Shown: one piece after another, positions 24,000 to 32,136 of the stretch | Layout: each line of letters begins with the position of its first letter | Numbering within the stretch: position 1 is the first letter of the stretch | Source: a virus | IMG/VR virus record: IMGVR_UViG_3300035704_000011 | Coordinates: 1 to 55,941 of that record | DNA: 55,941 nt | Strand: one strand, 5' to 3' | Notes under the pieces: generated by a model | Databases searched by the model: none | What the model was told of the DNA's origin: nothing | The model's input: only the letters and a program-made list of their open reading frames with translations | Position numbers and translations under genes: made by a program

Positions 24000-25030
24000 T
24001 TCCGCCTCGGCCTGAGCTTCGCGACCGCCGCGACGGCGCGCTTTTTGCGATCCGCTTCCTCGCTGTAGTGCGCGGCCATCTGCAGGGTCTTGTGGCCGAG
24101 CAGCGCGGCGATGGTGCGCGAGTCGGCGCCGCGGTCGGCGAGCAGCCGACCCGCCGTGTGACGTAGACCGTGGAAAGTCAGCCCCGGCCGCACCTTCCCC
24201 TCTACCTGGAGCTTGCGGACGAGCCGGAAGAACATGACGCGGAAGCCGTTCCCGCTGTAGGGCCGCCCGCTCTGGTTGGCGACCAGGGTTAGCGCGACGA
24301 TATGAATCCGACTTTCCGACTCGGCGTCCAAAATGGTCTTTAGCTGCGGGTGCACCGGCAGCTCGACCAGTGATCCGGTCTTGCCCTGCGACCAGCGCAG
24401 CCAGCTGCCGTCATAGATCGACCGCTGCGCGCGGATGACGTCGCCCTCGCGCATGCCCGCAAACATGCCGAGCGCGATCCCGACCTTAAGGCCGCCAGAG
24501 GCTGCCGCGAGCACCACATCGCACTCGTCTGGGTCCCATGCTCGATTAGCTTGTGGCGTCCCGCGCGGCCGGCGCAATTTCGGCACGGTCGCCGCCTGGT
24601 TGGTTTCGACCAGGTCGCGCACGGCTCCCCACTTCAGCAACAGCCGCAGCACGCTCAGGACATAGTTGGCGAACCGCCGCCTGTGCGCCTGGAAGGCCGC
24701 GTCCCGCACCTCGATCACGTAGGCCGAGGTGATTCCGAGCAGCGCGTCACCATCGAGTGGCCGCAGATAGTCGAATACCTTTTGATAGTCAGCCCGTGTC
24801 CGGGGTGCGAGCTCGAGGAACTCCGGCGAGCGGTGATAGGCGGCGATCAGCGCGCCGAGTGTTCCCGGGTTCGGCGCCTGCGGCCGCTGGCCGTCTAGCC
24901 GCTCAACCTCAGCCAGGAATGCGGCGGTGCCGAACGGTGCGTGGATGCGGGTGCCGGTGCGCCGGTGGTAGGCGTAGAGCCTCCCGCGGCTGCGGTAGAG
25001 CTTAACGCCGCGCACCTTGATCTCCACCAT
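23996..25030 (-). CDS. int: Tyrosine integrase
   Basis: A 344-residue phage integrase read from ATG 25030, preceded by GGGGGATGG; a longer frame to 25087 is possible. All catalytic residues are visible: R194 (GMREGD), K217 (SQGKTGS), H287 and R290 (FHGLRHT), H313 (LGHKT) and Y322 (AAHYSEE). An N-terminal arm-binding part (VEIKVRGVKLYRSRG) and a SAM-like core-binding domain precede it. The enzyme recombines attP at 23443-23494 with the host tRNA-Phe gene. It is last but two in the left operon and is coupled to the following ASCH gene. Confidence 0.95.
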   Translation of the reverse strand: MVEIKVRGVKLYRSRGRLYAYHRRTGTRIHAPFGTAAFLAEVERLDGQRPQAPNPGTLGALIAAYHRSPEFLELAPRTRADYQKVFDYLRPLDGDALLGITSAYVIEVRDAAFQAHRRRFANYVLSVLRLLLKWGAVRDLVETNQAATVPKLRRPRGTPQANRAWDPDECDVVLAAASGGLKVGIALGMFAGMREGDVIRAQRSIYDGSWLRWSQGKTGSLVELPVHPQLKTILDAESESRIHIVALTLVANQSGRPYSGNGFRVMFFRLVRKLQVEGKVRPGLTFHGLRHTAGRLLADRGADSRTIAALLGHKTLQMAAHYSEEADRKKRAVAAVAKLRPRRK

Positions 25031-25823
25031 CGGCCATCCCCCGCACCGCAGAGAGGACAGCTTTCGCCACCGCGCGGCCCATGGCAAGCGGGACGCCGTT
25101 CCCTACAGCCTTGCGCTTGCTGGTCGCCGCAAGCGGGCAATCCTTATCGGCCAGGAAATCCGGTGGCAGCCCCTGCAGCTCGCACATGCGCGACAGCGGC
25201 ATTGCCCGTCCTGTGGTCGGCAGCCGCCCACCATCCCATCCTCGGTTCAGGCACGACGATCGGCCGCCGCTCTCAGTCGGTTTCCGCAATCCGCCCTTTA
25301 GCTTACCACTACCGCCGATTTTCACTGGAATTATTTCGCGCGCATCGCAAGTCACCGCTCGTTCCGGGTCTGGCCGATGAAGCGCAAGCGTGTCGATCCT
25401 AAGCCGGGTGCTGTCCGGCGAGCCAAAGCTGAAGCGGCGCTGTCGGTTGGTCAGTCCGCCAACCCAAACATCGCGGAGAATTTCGTCGCGGACGTGATAG
25501 CCCTCGACCGATGGGAGCGGCGCGTCTGGCACGTTCTCCATCAGGAACCATCCTGGCCGCGCCTCGGCAACGCACCGATCAAATTCCGGGGTCAGGTTTT
25601 CGGCTAGCTGATGGCCGTTTGCAGAGATGATGAACCGCAGCTTGCTGAATGCCTGGCACGGCGGGCCGCCTATCACGCCATCAAATTTGCCGGCTGGCGG
25701 ATGGAACTGCTTAATATCGCCGCCCCACAGCAGATCCGGCCCGCGCACGACACAAAAGCCGACCTCCTCGAAGGCCCGGTCCAAAAGGCCTATTCCTGGA
25801 AACAGGGACAGCACCAGTTTCAT
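25002..25823 (-). CDS. C5-cytosine DNA methyltransferase
   Basis: A 273-residue enzyme that transfers methyl from S-adenosylmethionine to C5 of cytosine. Motif I is LSLFPGIG (5-12), motif IV is GGPPCQAFS with catalytic C56, motif VI is ENVPD (97-101), motif VIII is NRQRRFSFG (127-134), and motif X AVGNGVPLA is near the end. No restriction enzyme gene is near, so it is an orphan methylase, useful for evading host restriction. Its start GTGATG overlaps the upstream stop; either codon could be used. It is short for the family, with a small target-recognition region. Confidence 0.92.
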   Translation of the reverse strand: MKLVLSLFPGIGLLDRAFEEVGFCVVRGPDLLWGGDIKQFHPPAGKFDGVIGGPPCQAFSKLRFIISANGHQLAENLTPEFDRCVAEARPGWFLMENVPDAPLPSVEGYHVRDEILRDVWVGGLTNRQRRFSFGSPDSTRLRIDTLALHRPDPERAVTCDAREIIPVKIGGSGKLKGGLRKPTESGGRSSCLNRGWDGGRLPTTGRAMPLSRMCELQGLPPDFLADKDCPLAATSKRKAVGNGVPLAMGRAVAKAVLSAVRGMADGGDQGARR

Positions 25824-26080
25824 CACCGCCGCTGCTCACCATTGAGCCGCTCCCCCATCGACCGAGCGTCGACAGGCTGCGCGAGCCCGGATTGCGCGTC
25901 CAGCCAGCGGTCCAGGGCTTTGACATCCCACAGGTTCCGGCGGCCGAACTCGAGCGGCGGCACAGCGGGCTTGACCTGCTCGTCGAAAAAATTGGGCGAC
26001 ATGCCGCAGTAAAGCGCCGCTGCCTCGCGCGACAGTAATCGCGGCGTCATGCCGGCGGGCAGGCGGCGAGGCTCAGGCAT
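25823..26080 (-). CDS. Winged-helix/HTH protein, excisionase-like
   Basis: An 85-residue protein starting at 26080 (overlapping the ASCH 2 stop) and ending at the methyltransferase start. It has RLLSREAAALYCGMSPNFFD, a helix-turn-helix of the MerR/AlpA excisionase kind, then LEFGRRNLWDVKALDRWLDA, the usual wing and helix. Proteins of this size near integrases act as recombination directionality factors or small regulators. It is two genes upstream of the integrase in the same operon. A later start at 26050 is possible. Confidence 0.7.
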   Translation of the reverse strand: MPEPRRLPAGMTPRLLSREAAALYCGMSPNFFDEQVKPAVPPLEFGRRNLWDVKALDRWLDAQSGLAQPVDARSMGERLNGEQRR

Positions 26081-26555
26081 CCGCAGCCCACCGCCAGAAG
26101 CCTTGTGCACCGCGCGCCGGCAGCGGGAGGTCGAACCGTTCGATCGCGGTTAGCGGCCACGCCCACATATGATGGTCGATCCGCATCGAATCCGCTTCGG
26201 CTGCGGCGGATTGCTCGCGACTGAACAAGATGTGAGCGCGGCGCGGCTCTCCCAGGATTGCTGTTCCGAGCACAGCAGAGAGAGGCAACATTCCTGGCGC
26301 GAGGTGCCATCGTTCCAAAAACGGCGCAGCGGCCTCGTTGATTATCGAGTGCTTCCGGTGCATGCGATCCAGTAGATCGGCGATTTCGTCTCGGCGAGCT
26401 GGGCGGGCACCGGCGTGGATCGCAATCCGTTTGCCGATCAGATCAGGTCGCCGAGACCGATAATCCCACTTGCGGAATTCGTAAGGCTTCCAGCCTTCGA
26501 TGATCAAGGTCGACCAAGGTGCCCACACCGTAAGGGCATAAACCGGCTCAGCCAT
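26073..26555 (-). CDS. ASCH-domain protein 2
   Basis: A 160-residue protein, start at 26555, whose ATG overlaps the preceding stop. It shares its whole layout with the ASCH protein at 23532: ALTVWAPWSTLIIEGWKPYE, KRIAIHAGARPARRDEIADL, LSAVLGTAILG, and ARGAQGFWRWA at the end. The two are clearly paralogues, diverged to roughly half identity by eye. In both the Lys and Glu after the first helix are kept. It may act on modified nucleosides or RNA. Two divergent copies in one early operon suggest different targets. Confidence 0.75.
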   Translation of the reverse strand: MAEPVYALTVWAPWSTLIIEGWKPYEFRKWDYRSRRPDLIGKRIAIHAGARPARRDEIADLLDRMHRKHSIINEAAAPFLERWHLAPGMLPLSAVLGTAILGEPRRAHILFSREQSAAAEADSMRIDHHMWAWPLTAIERFDLPLPARGAQGFWRWAADA

Positions 26556-26715
26556 CGGCAATGCACCAACATCCGTCGCAGTCATATTTGAGACGGATGA
26601 GCCCGAGCGATTCCGCGACGAATACGGCGTGCGCGACCATGATGCCGAGCAGCGTGCAGCCCAGCCGAAAGGCGAAGCTTACCGCGCCATCCATCCAATA
26701 ACCAGGAGGCCTCAC
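26548..26715 (-). CDS. Small membrane protein
   Basis: A 55-residue protein from GTG 26715, which overlaps the upstream stop as GTGA; ATG 26694 is the alternative. It has one hydrophobic segment (FAFRLGCTLLGIMVAHAVFV) and a Cys-rich end (YDCDGCWC). No family is recognised. Confidence 0.5.
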   Translation of the reverse strand: MRPPGYWMDGAVSFAFRLGCTLLGIMVAHAVFVAESLGLIRLKYDCDGCWCIADG

Positions 26716-26888
26716 GCCAGGCCCTCGATCGTCGCCAGCACGGCACGCATCGCAGCGAGTTCGTGGTCGGCGGTCTCCTGCTTCATTTTTTTGATGGAGA
26801 CGCGCCGGGGATAGACGGCCTCGCGCATGGCGATCTCTCGCCTGACGCAGCGGATCTGGTCGGCGAGCGAAATGGTCGGTTCGCTCAT
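26712..26888 (-). CDS. Small helical protein
   Basis: A 58-residue protein with ADQIRCVRREIAMREAVYPR and a second helix (ADHELAAMRAVLATIEGL). Proteins of this pattern are common and uncharacterised in phage recombination operons. The start overlaps the upstream stop by ATGA, and the stop overlaps the next start. Confidence 0.65.
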   Translation of the reverse strand: MSEPTISLADQIRCVRREIAMREAVYPRRVSIKKMKQETADHELAAMRAVLATIEGLA

Positions 26889-27121
26889 TCCGCCCAATCC
26901 AAGTCGCCGATTTCAATGGTCGGCTTAGACAACTCCAAAATGGCGGCCATCCGGGCGATAAACTCCTGCAGCTTAGAAATCTGGGATGCGTCAGCGATCG
27001 TGGCGTCGATCACGAACCGCACACGCTTGCCAGATTGCTCCAGGTACGAATTGAACCCATCCTCGCTCGCAATTGCGTTGGCGCGACGCCAGGCGGCCGT
27101 TTCTGCTCGCCCGCCGCTCAT
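26885..27121 (-). CDS. Hypothetical protein
   Basis: A 78-residue protein overlapping RecT upstream and the small helical gene downstream. It is mixed alpha/beta (QSGKRVRFVIDATIADASQI, then ISKLQEFIARMAAILEL) and ends acidic. No family is recognised. Its coupled position suggests co-expression with the recombination genes. Confidence 0.6.
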   Translation of the reverse strand: MSGGRAETAAWRRANAIASEDGFNSYLEQSGKRVRFVIDATIADASQISKLQEFIARMAAILELSKPTIEIGDLDWAE

Positions 27122-28434
27122 AGCGCCGGAGTCTCCCGCTCAACCTCCGACATCGCCATCGCCAGATCGGTCGAGGCTTGCTTGTCGGCCTGGCGCAGCA
27201 GGCTCAGGTAACGCGCCTGCGCGGCGCGAAAGGCTTTACGGTCATCCGGCGCGACAGCGCGGAATTCGGCCAGCACGCGTGCTGCGTAGTCTTTCCAGTC
27301 AAAGCCGCCGCGGACCTTTGACGGCTCGATCTCGGGATCGCCCCGGGGAGGGGTAGCACCTGGGGAAATCGCAACAGGGGGTCCTCCTTTCTGCTGATGT
27401 TGCCGATCCCCCTCCCCGGGGCGGTTCTGTTGCGCGCCGCGCAGCCGGGTGGCGAACGCCGCCTCGACCGCCGCGACGTGCTCGCGGTGCTGATCGCGAT
27501 ATTCCCGCATCACCGGCGCGTTGATCTCGCGAAAGCGGTGCACGTTTGCGAGTTCCCCGATGCTCTGGATCGCCGTCACCATGCGACCGCGCCATTCCTC
27601 GATCGTCGAGCAGCTGGTTTCGTCGCGGTTGCGCTTGATCGCGAAGCGGCGCGGCTCCAGCGCCTCGACCGATGGCCCTTGTGTGGGCGCGGGAGGCGCC
27701 GCCGTCTCGCCGTCGATGACGATCCCCTTCTCCGGGTGCAGATAGGCGTGTCGCCCTTGTTCCTCGTGCGCCTCGTCGATGCGGGCGGCCAGCACGAAGG
27801 AGGATAGGGGCAAGGACCGCCCCAAGCGTCGCCGCGCGGTCTTGGCGCACATTGCGGCGTACGGAATTCCAGGCTGATTCCATGGCGACTCGGCCCGCTT
27901 CGCGCCAGGTGCCCGATTTTTGATTTCGAGGATTTCGTCGATCGACATCACGACGACAATCGGCCGACGATCGGGCGCGGTAGCTGTCGCCCAGCTCGCG
28001 ACGATCCTCCGATCTTTCTCGCCCCCTAGCTGTGGCCGATGCAGGACATGGGGTTCGCTGCCGAGCTGGAAGTCGAATTCATCGTTATCACGCACGACCT
28101 CGCCAGCGACCGTCAGACCGGCGCGCCATCCCAAAGTTGCCTGACCTTTATAGCCCGTAATCCAATTCGCCTTCGCGATACCCTTGTCTCGGAAGGGCAC
28201 GAGGAATCCCTGGCCAGTCACACCATCCGCTTCCAGACCAAGGACGGCACCAGTCATCGCTGCCTGCATGATCGAGAGTGGTGTGCACGCCAAAAGCTGC
28301 TCGTTCCGTTCGCAGGAGATGACGACCGTGCGGATCATCCGCTCAGCTGTCAGGCCAGTCGGCCGCAGCACCTGATCGAACATTGGCCGAAGGGCCGACA
28401 GCTGGTGCTCGATGACGGCGAGGGCTTGGCTCAT
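27118..28434 (-). CDS. recT: RecT-family single-strand annealing protein
   Basis: A 438-residue protein read from ATG 28434, which overlaps the ATPase stop by ATGA. The N-terminal core is RecT-like: LTAERMIRTVVISCERNEQL, then AAMTGAVLGLEADGVTGQGFLVPF, WITGYKGQATLGWRAG and YAAMCAKTARRRLGRSLPLS. RecT anneals complementary single strands made by the partner exonuclease (here at 29948). It is longer than typical RecT (about 270 residues); the extra 170 residues are a Pro/Gly-rich linker and a helical C-terminal domain of unknown role. Confidence 0.85.
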   Translation of the reverse strand: MSQALAVIEHQLSALRPMFDQVLRPTGLTAERMIRTVVISCERNEQLLACTPLSIMQAAMTGAVLGLEADGVTGQGFLVPFRDKGIAKANWITGYKGQATLGWRAGLTVAGEVVRDNDEFDFQLGSEPHVLHRPQLGGEKDRRIVASWATATAPDRRPIVVVMSIDEILEIKNRAPGAKRAESPWNQPGIPYAAMCAKTARRRLGRSLPLSSFVLAARIDEAHEEQGRHAYLHPEKGIVIDGETAAPPAPTQGPSVEALEPRRFAIKRNRDETSCSTIEEWRGRMVTAIQSIGELANVHRFREINAPVMREYRDQHREHVAAVEAAFATRLRGAQQNRPGEGDRQHQQKGGPPVAISPGATPPRGDPEIEPSKVRGGFDWKDYAARVLAEFRAVAPDDRKAFRAAQARYLSLLRQADKQASTDLAMAMSEVERETPAL

Positions 28435-29759
28435 AGTGGCAGCTCCCGCGCCTCCGACGTCGCCGCCTGTTCGGGACGGCTCCCCTCGGAGGATCGGATT
28501 GCGCCGTCTTCGATCACCACGCCAGTTTTGCCCTCGTCGTCGGTGACCTCCAGCCAGCATTGATAGTCCTGCGACTCGATCATTTCCGACAAAAGACGCA
28601 GGCTCTCGCGGTCGAGCAGCGAACCGTCGCGGATGCACAGCACGCGCAGCTTCGGATTGGCCGCCATGGCAATGGCCACGCTGACGCGGATCTTCTCGGC
28701 TTGCGAGGCTTGATCGAGCGGCAGCCCGTCGAACAGAACCTCGCCATCGCCAAAGCTCAGGCCCGGCACCGGCATCGAAGCATTGGCGATCGCCTCGGTC
28801 CTTCTCGCGAGCCGCTCTTCCATCGCGGTAGTCAACGCATGAGAGCGCGCTTCGAGAACCCGCGCTTCGGCCTCTATCGTCTCCCGACGCAGCTTGGCTT
28901 CGACCTGCGCGTTGATCTCGCGCGCCGCCTCAAGCTGATCGACGATGTCGGCGGTATCCACTTGATCCGGAACCGGCGGTTGTTCAGCGAGCTCTTTGTC
29001 GATCCGAGCCGCCTGCGTTTCGAGCTCGGCCGCGGCAGACTCCAGCGCGTCTGCTTCCCGGCGCAAATCCGCGGCTTCCTCGCGTCGTTCCGCTGCGGTC
29101 CGGCGCTCGCGATCGGCCTCGGCCTCCGTCGCCTCGCGCCGCCACTTTAGCCGCTCGAGTAAGGAATTCGCCTCCCCTGCCGAGCGCAACCTCTCTGTCA
29201 ACGCCGCAACGTCGATCGGCTCAGTCGGCAGGTCTCCCGGATATTGAATGCCGCCGGCCTGGCCGCGCAGCCGGCGCGCATCGCGGTTGACCTCGGTGCG
29301 AGTCTCGTAATCGCGTGCGTTTTGCCCATCCAGCGCATCAACGTCGCCGTCGAGCTTCACGAGGCGGCGCAGCGCGTCGAGCTGCTCTCGCGGCTCCATC
29401 CTGGTGAATTCGAGCGGGTCGAACGCGATCGCGCCAATCATCTCGTCGAGCATCCGCTGCGGCGATGGAAAGCGCGCACCTGACGCCGCCTCGACGGTCA
29501 CTGTCGAGCTGCCCTGCCCAAATCTCCGCGTGACGATGATCTCGCCGAGATCTAGTCGGATCCGCGCACTCTCCGCGCCGCGGCGGATTGGCCGCTGAGG
29601 CGTGGCCTTCAGGCCACCCACCGCGCTCCAAATCGCATCGAGCACGCTGGATTTCCCGGCAGCATTGGCTCCCCGGATTTCGACCAGATTGCCGTTTGGG
29701 GTGATCTCCACGGCGCGCAGCCGCTTGAAATTCTCGGCGGCCAGTTTGATGATCTTCAT
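28431..29759 (-). CDS. Rad50/SbcC-like AAA ATPase
   Basis: A 442-residue SMC-type ATPase. Walker A is GANAAGKSS near residues 30-38, the central part (about 185-320) is a charged coiled coil, and the second half of the nucleotide site lies near the end (LPLDQASQAEKIRVSVAIAM as signature motif and VLCIRDGSLLDRE as Walker B). Walker B has Asp followed by Gly, not the usual Glu, so hydrolysis may be altered. Its neighbours RecT and YqaJ exonuclease suggest that it loads or regulates the nuclease at DNA ends. Confidence 0.82.
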   Translation of the reverse strand: MKIIKLAAENFKRLRAVEITPNGNLVEIRGANAAGKSSVLDAIWSAVGGLKATPQRPIRRGAESARIRLDLGEIIVTRRFGQGSSTVTVEAASGARFPSPQRMLDEMIGAIAFDPLEFTRMEPREQLDALRRLVKLDGDVDALDGQNARDYETRTEVNRDARRLRGQAGGIQYPGDLPTEPIDVAALTERLRSAGEANSLLERLKWRREATEAEADRERRTAAERREEAADLRREADALESAAAELETQAARIDKELAEQPPVPDQVDTADIVDQLEAAREINAQVEAKLRRETIEAEARVLEARSHALTTAMEERLARRTEAIANASMPVPGLSFGDGEVLFDGLPLDQASQAEKIRVSVAIAMAANPKLRVLCIRDGSLLDRESLRLLSEMIESQDYQCWLEVTDDEGKTGVVIEDGAIRSSEGSRPEQAATSEARELPL

Positions 29760-29762
29760 GGT

Positions 29763-29951
29763 TTATGATCCGGTCGCGGTGACGATCAGCGTGTCGCCAG
29801 CAACGATGCGGAATGACGCCATGTTAGCGGCCCGCTCTCTAATAGGCTCGATGACGGTGCGTTTCGGCTGCTGGCCGACGACGAGTTCAATAACCTGAAT
29901 GTCTCGTGTCGCTGACTCGTCGTCGTTGTAGATGCTGACGGTGATCTTCAC
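29763..29951 (-). CDS. Small beta-rich protein
   Basis: A 62-residue protein from GTG 29951, overlapping the exonuclease stop as GTGA. It has alternating strands (MKITVSIYNDDESATRDIQV, ASFRIVAGDTLIVTATG). Family unknown. It separates exonuclease and ATPase genes in the recombination module. Confidence 0.6.
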   Translation of the reverse strand: MKITVSIYNDDESATRDIQVIELVVGQQPKRTVIEPIRERAANMASFRIVAGDTLIVTATGS

Positions 29952-30880
29952 GCAACAATCCCCTGCCCTTCGCCGACCGGCGCCACTTCCTGCGTGCGCT
30001 CGATCTTGATCTTGGTCTGCACCGAGGCCTTGCGGATCTCTTTCGCCCCGTCGTGCGGCGCGCAGATGGTCGGCCGGATCGGAATTCGGGTAATCTTGCA
30101 GCGCGCGCCGTTGACGATCAGCCGGCCGGCGGTGCCGGTGCGCGCCAGAATCTTCGCCTGCATCAGTTCCTTGAGTTTGCGATTAAAGGTTTCATCCTTG
30201 CGCGCCGACGCAAACTGCCGAACCGTCTCCGCCAGCTCCTGGTCCTCGAGGTCCTCGATGATCTCTTCGGGATCGGCAGTCGGATAGAGCGCGGCGAGCA
30301 TCGGCAACTCGAGCGGCGAGCCCAGCGGATCAGGCGCGTCGTTCCTTTCGATGCTTTCGAAGAACAACGCCGCCTCCTCGCGCAGCCGGTCGGCCAACTC
30401 GCCGTTGCGCTCGCGTTCTAGCCAGCGCATTTCGTTGCCGCCGACCAGCGCGGCGATGATCCCATGATCGGTGCCGGCGGCGAGCATCTGGACCTGCAGC
30501 TGGATCTCGACATGCGGCGCTGCGGCGGTCTCGCTCCAGGTTTCTTTCCACCTGAGCCAGTCGATATTTTTCGCTTCGACAATGACGGGTCCGCGATCCG
30601 GCATGACCATCCGGCCATCGATCGTCGCCCCGAGTTGGCCGGCGCGCGTATATTCGTTGGCCGTGTTCTCGGCGACCTCCAGCCGGTAGGCGAGCGACGT
30701 GGCGTAGAGAATATCGTCCTGCAGCAGCTTGCCCCAGGCGATCCGCTCATTGCCGGCAACCTCCAGCGGCATGCCGTTTTTGAAGTGATGCCAGAGCATA
30801 AATTTGGTGAAGTACGGGTGCGCGTTGAACAGGGCCGCCGCTTGCGAGGCCGACACGCTTTGCTGGGTCGGATCGGGCAT
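29948..30880 (-). CDS. YqaJ-like viral exonuclease
   Basis: A 310-residue nuclease of the PD-(D/E)XK type. ASQAAALFNAHPYF at the N-terminus is the usual YqaJ entry motif. The active site is D88 (GATIDGRMV), E102 and K104 (VIVEAKN), with Q127/Q129/Q131 (EIQLQVQ) following. It degrades one strand from double-strand ends so RecT can anneal. It is the first gene of the recombination set in transcription order. The C-terminal 100 residues carry an extra basic region. Confidence 0.85.
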   Translation of the reverse strand: MPDPTQQSVSASQAAALFNAHPYFTKFMLWHHFKNGMPLEVAGNERIAWGKLLQDDILYATSLAYRLEVAENTANEYTRAGQLGATIDGRMVMPDRGPVIVEAKNIDWLRWKETWSETAAAPHVEIQLQVQMLAAGTDHGIIAALVGGNEMRWLERERNGELADRLREEAALFFESIERNDAPDPLGSPLELPMLAALYPTADPEEIIEDLEDQELAETVRQFASARKDETFNRKLKELMQAKILARTGTAGRLIVNGARCKITRIPIRPTICAPHDGAKEIRKASVQTKIKIERTQEVAPVGEGQGIVA

Positions 30881-31213
30881 TTACATCGCCCAGCGCAGGA
30901 GCGCAGCCTCAGTGATCGTGACGCCGGCCCACGCGACCCCGGCACCCAGTGAAATTGCAACCAGCCACAGGAAAAGGTTGGCGACGATCGCCCAGCCATC
31001 GGCGCAGCGCAATATTATCGCTACGACCGCGCTGAGGGCCGTAATAATCAGTCCCCAGGCACCCAGCGACAGCGCGAGCAGTATGGCCGCAGCCGCTATC
31101 TTTGGGGCCCGGCGCTCATAGCGCCGCGGGTCGATCGTGCGGGTGGGGGGATTGCTGACCGCGCCGGTGATGGAAAGGAGCTCCGGACGCAGCGGAACGA
31201 CCTCTCCGGTCAT
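30881..31213 (-). CDS. Two-pass membrane protein
   Basis: A 110-residue protein, start at 31213. Two long hydrophobic stretches (AAAAILLALSLGAWGLIITA and AIVANLFLWLVAISLGAGVA) cover the second half, and the N-terminus is soluble and basic. The family is not recognised. As an early gene product in the membrane, it could affect superinfection or host physiology; no evidence decides. Confidence 0.6.
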   Translation of the reverse strand: MTGEVVPLRPELLSITGAVSNPPTRTIDPRRYERRAPKIAAAAILLALSLGAWGLIITALSAVVAIILRCADGWAIVANLFLWLVAISLGAGVAWAGVTITEAALLRWAM

Positions 31214-31389
31214 AGAGGGAACCAGCCGGCCGGGGCCTGCAGCGCGGCAGTGACGACGAGCGTCAGCCCCGCGGCTACGCACATAACGAAAATCACGGCG
31301 TCGGTGCGCTGGCGTTGCCGCCGCATCCCGATAAGCTGCTCCTTGAGCGGGTGGCTCATGACGTTGTCTCCTCTACTTGCGTCGTTCAT
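31210..31389 (-). CDS. Single-pass membrane protein
   Basis: A 59-residue protein. The ATG at 31389 is chosen because GGAGGAGACGAA lies directly upstream; ATG 31359 has a weaker site. A basic QLIGMRRQRQRT stretch precedes a hydrophobic segment (AVIFVMCVAAGLTLVVTAAL). Its start overlaps the upstream stop by ATGA. Family unknown. Confidence 0.55.
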   Translation of the reverse strand: MNDASRGDNVMSHPLKEQLIGMRRQRQRTDAVIFVMCVAAGLTLVVTAALQAPAGWFPL

Positions 31390-31619
31390 TTCGTCTCCTC
31401 CACAGGCTTGTATAAAATCGCTCCAGCCGGCGCGGCCTCGACCGCAGTGATTGGCGCGTTCAGCGCCTTGATGTAAATTGCGCGGCACTGCTCAATGCCG
31501 TCGATGTGCCGCTGTTGCGCGTAGAGTTCGATCAGCGAGATGGCGCGCCGGTGCTCCAGATCCGTCAGCACATCCCGGCAGTGGAGAAGGCAGTCGGCGG
31601 CTGATTGGGGATCGCTCAT
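31386..31619 (-). CDS. Hypothetical helical protein
   Basis: A 77-residue protein with two helices (AADCLLHCRDVLTDLEHRRA and LYAQQRHIDGIEQCRAIYIK). It overlaps neighbours by 4 bases on both sides, so translation is coupled. No motif is recognised. Confidence 0.6.
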   Translation of the reverse strand: MSDPQSAADCLLHCRDVLTDLEHRRAISLIELYAQQRHIDGIEQCRAIYIKALNAPITAVEAAPAGAILYKPVEETK

Positions 31620-31807
31620 TCAGGAAGCCCTTTCCTTTCTATGAGCGCGCGCAGCAGCTGCGCCTTGGCGACGACCGTGATTTTGGAGGCCCGCAGATAG
31701 GTCATCGCGGTGATCGCCACGTCATTGCGGCCGGCCAAATCCTGCCGCCGGCTGAGGCGGTCGAACCGCACCTTGTTAGGACCCCTCGGCACGCCGCGGC
31801 GGCTCAT
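31616..31807 (-). CDS. Small basic protein
   Basis: A 63-residue basic protein with RRGVPRGPNKVRFDRLSRRQ at the N-terminus and a helix (AQLLRALIERKGL) at the C-terminus. Nucleic-acid binding is possible from charge. It overlaps both neighbouring genes by 4 bases. Confidence 0.6.
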   Translation of the reverse strand: MSRRGVPRGPNKVRFDRLSRRQDLAGRNDVAITAMTYLRASKITVVAKAQLLRALIERKGLPE

Positions 31808-32136
31808 CGCCCGCGCGCCTTAGCGAGCGCTGCGGTAGCTTCTTCCCACGCACTGAGCGCTAACCGGTAGCTTGCGTCGGCGTCTACGTACTCCTCTGGC
31901 ATCGGCTTGCCGCGCGTTACCAGCACAGCATTGAGCGCCTCGAACATATCTGGCGCGGCTGCAATCAGTGCGGCGCGCTGTCGTTTAGCCTCGAAAGGCG
32001 TCGGGTCAGCAAAACTTAGCCGCGCTATGTCGAGGTTGTTCTCCGGGTGCGGCCATGCCGGATAGCGGATATACGGGCCGCCATAGGTCACCCAATCAAT
32101 CCGCCAGTCCTCGTATTTGCCTTTCCACTCGGTCAT
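31804..32136 (-). CDS. Hypothetical protein (DUF551/Ead-like ending)
   Basis: A 110-residue protein. The segment AKRQRAALIAAAPDMFEALN is widespread in small phage early proteins (Ead/Ea22-like AAPxLLEAL motif), and a Trp/Tyr-rich N-terminus precedes it (KYEDWRIDWVTYGGPYIRYP). No biochemical role is known. It overlaps both neighbours by 4 bases. Confidence 0.6.
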   Translation of the reverse strand: MTEWKGKYEDWRIDWVTYGGPYIRYPAWPHPENNLDIARLSFADPTPFEAKRQRAALIAAAPDMFEALNAVLVTRGKPMPEEYVDADASYRLALSAWEEATAALAKARGR

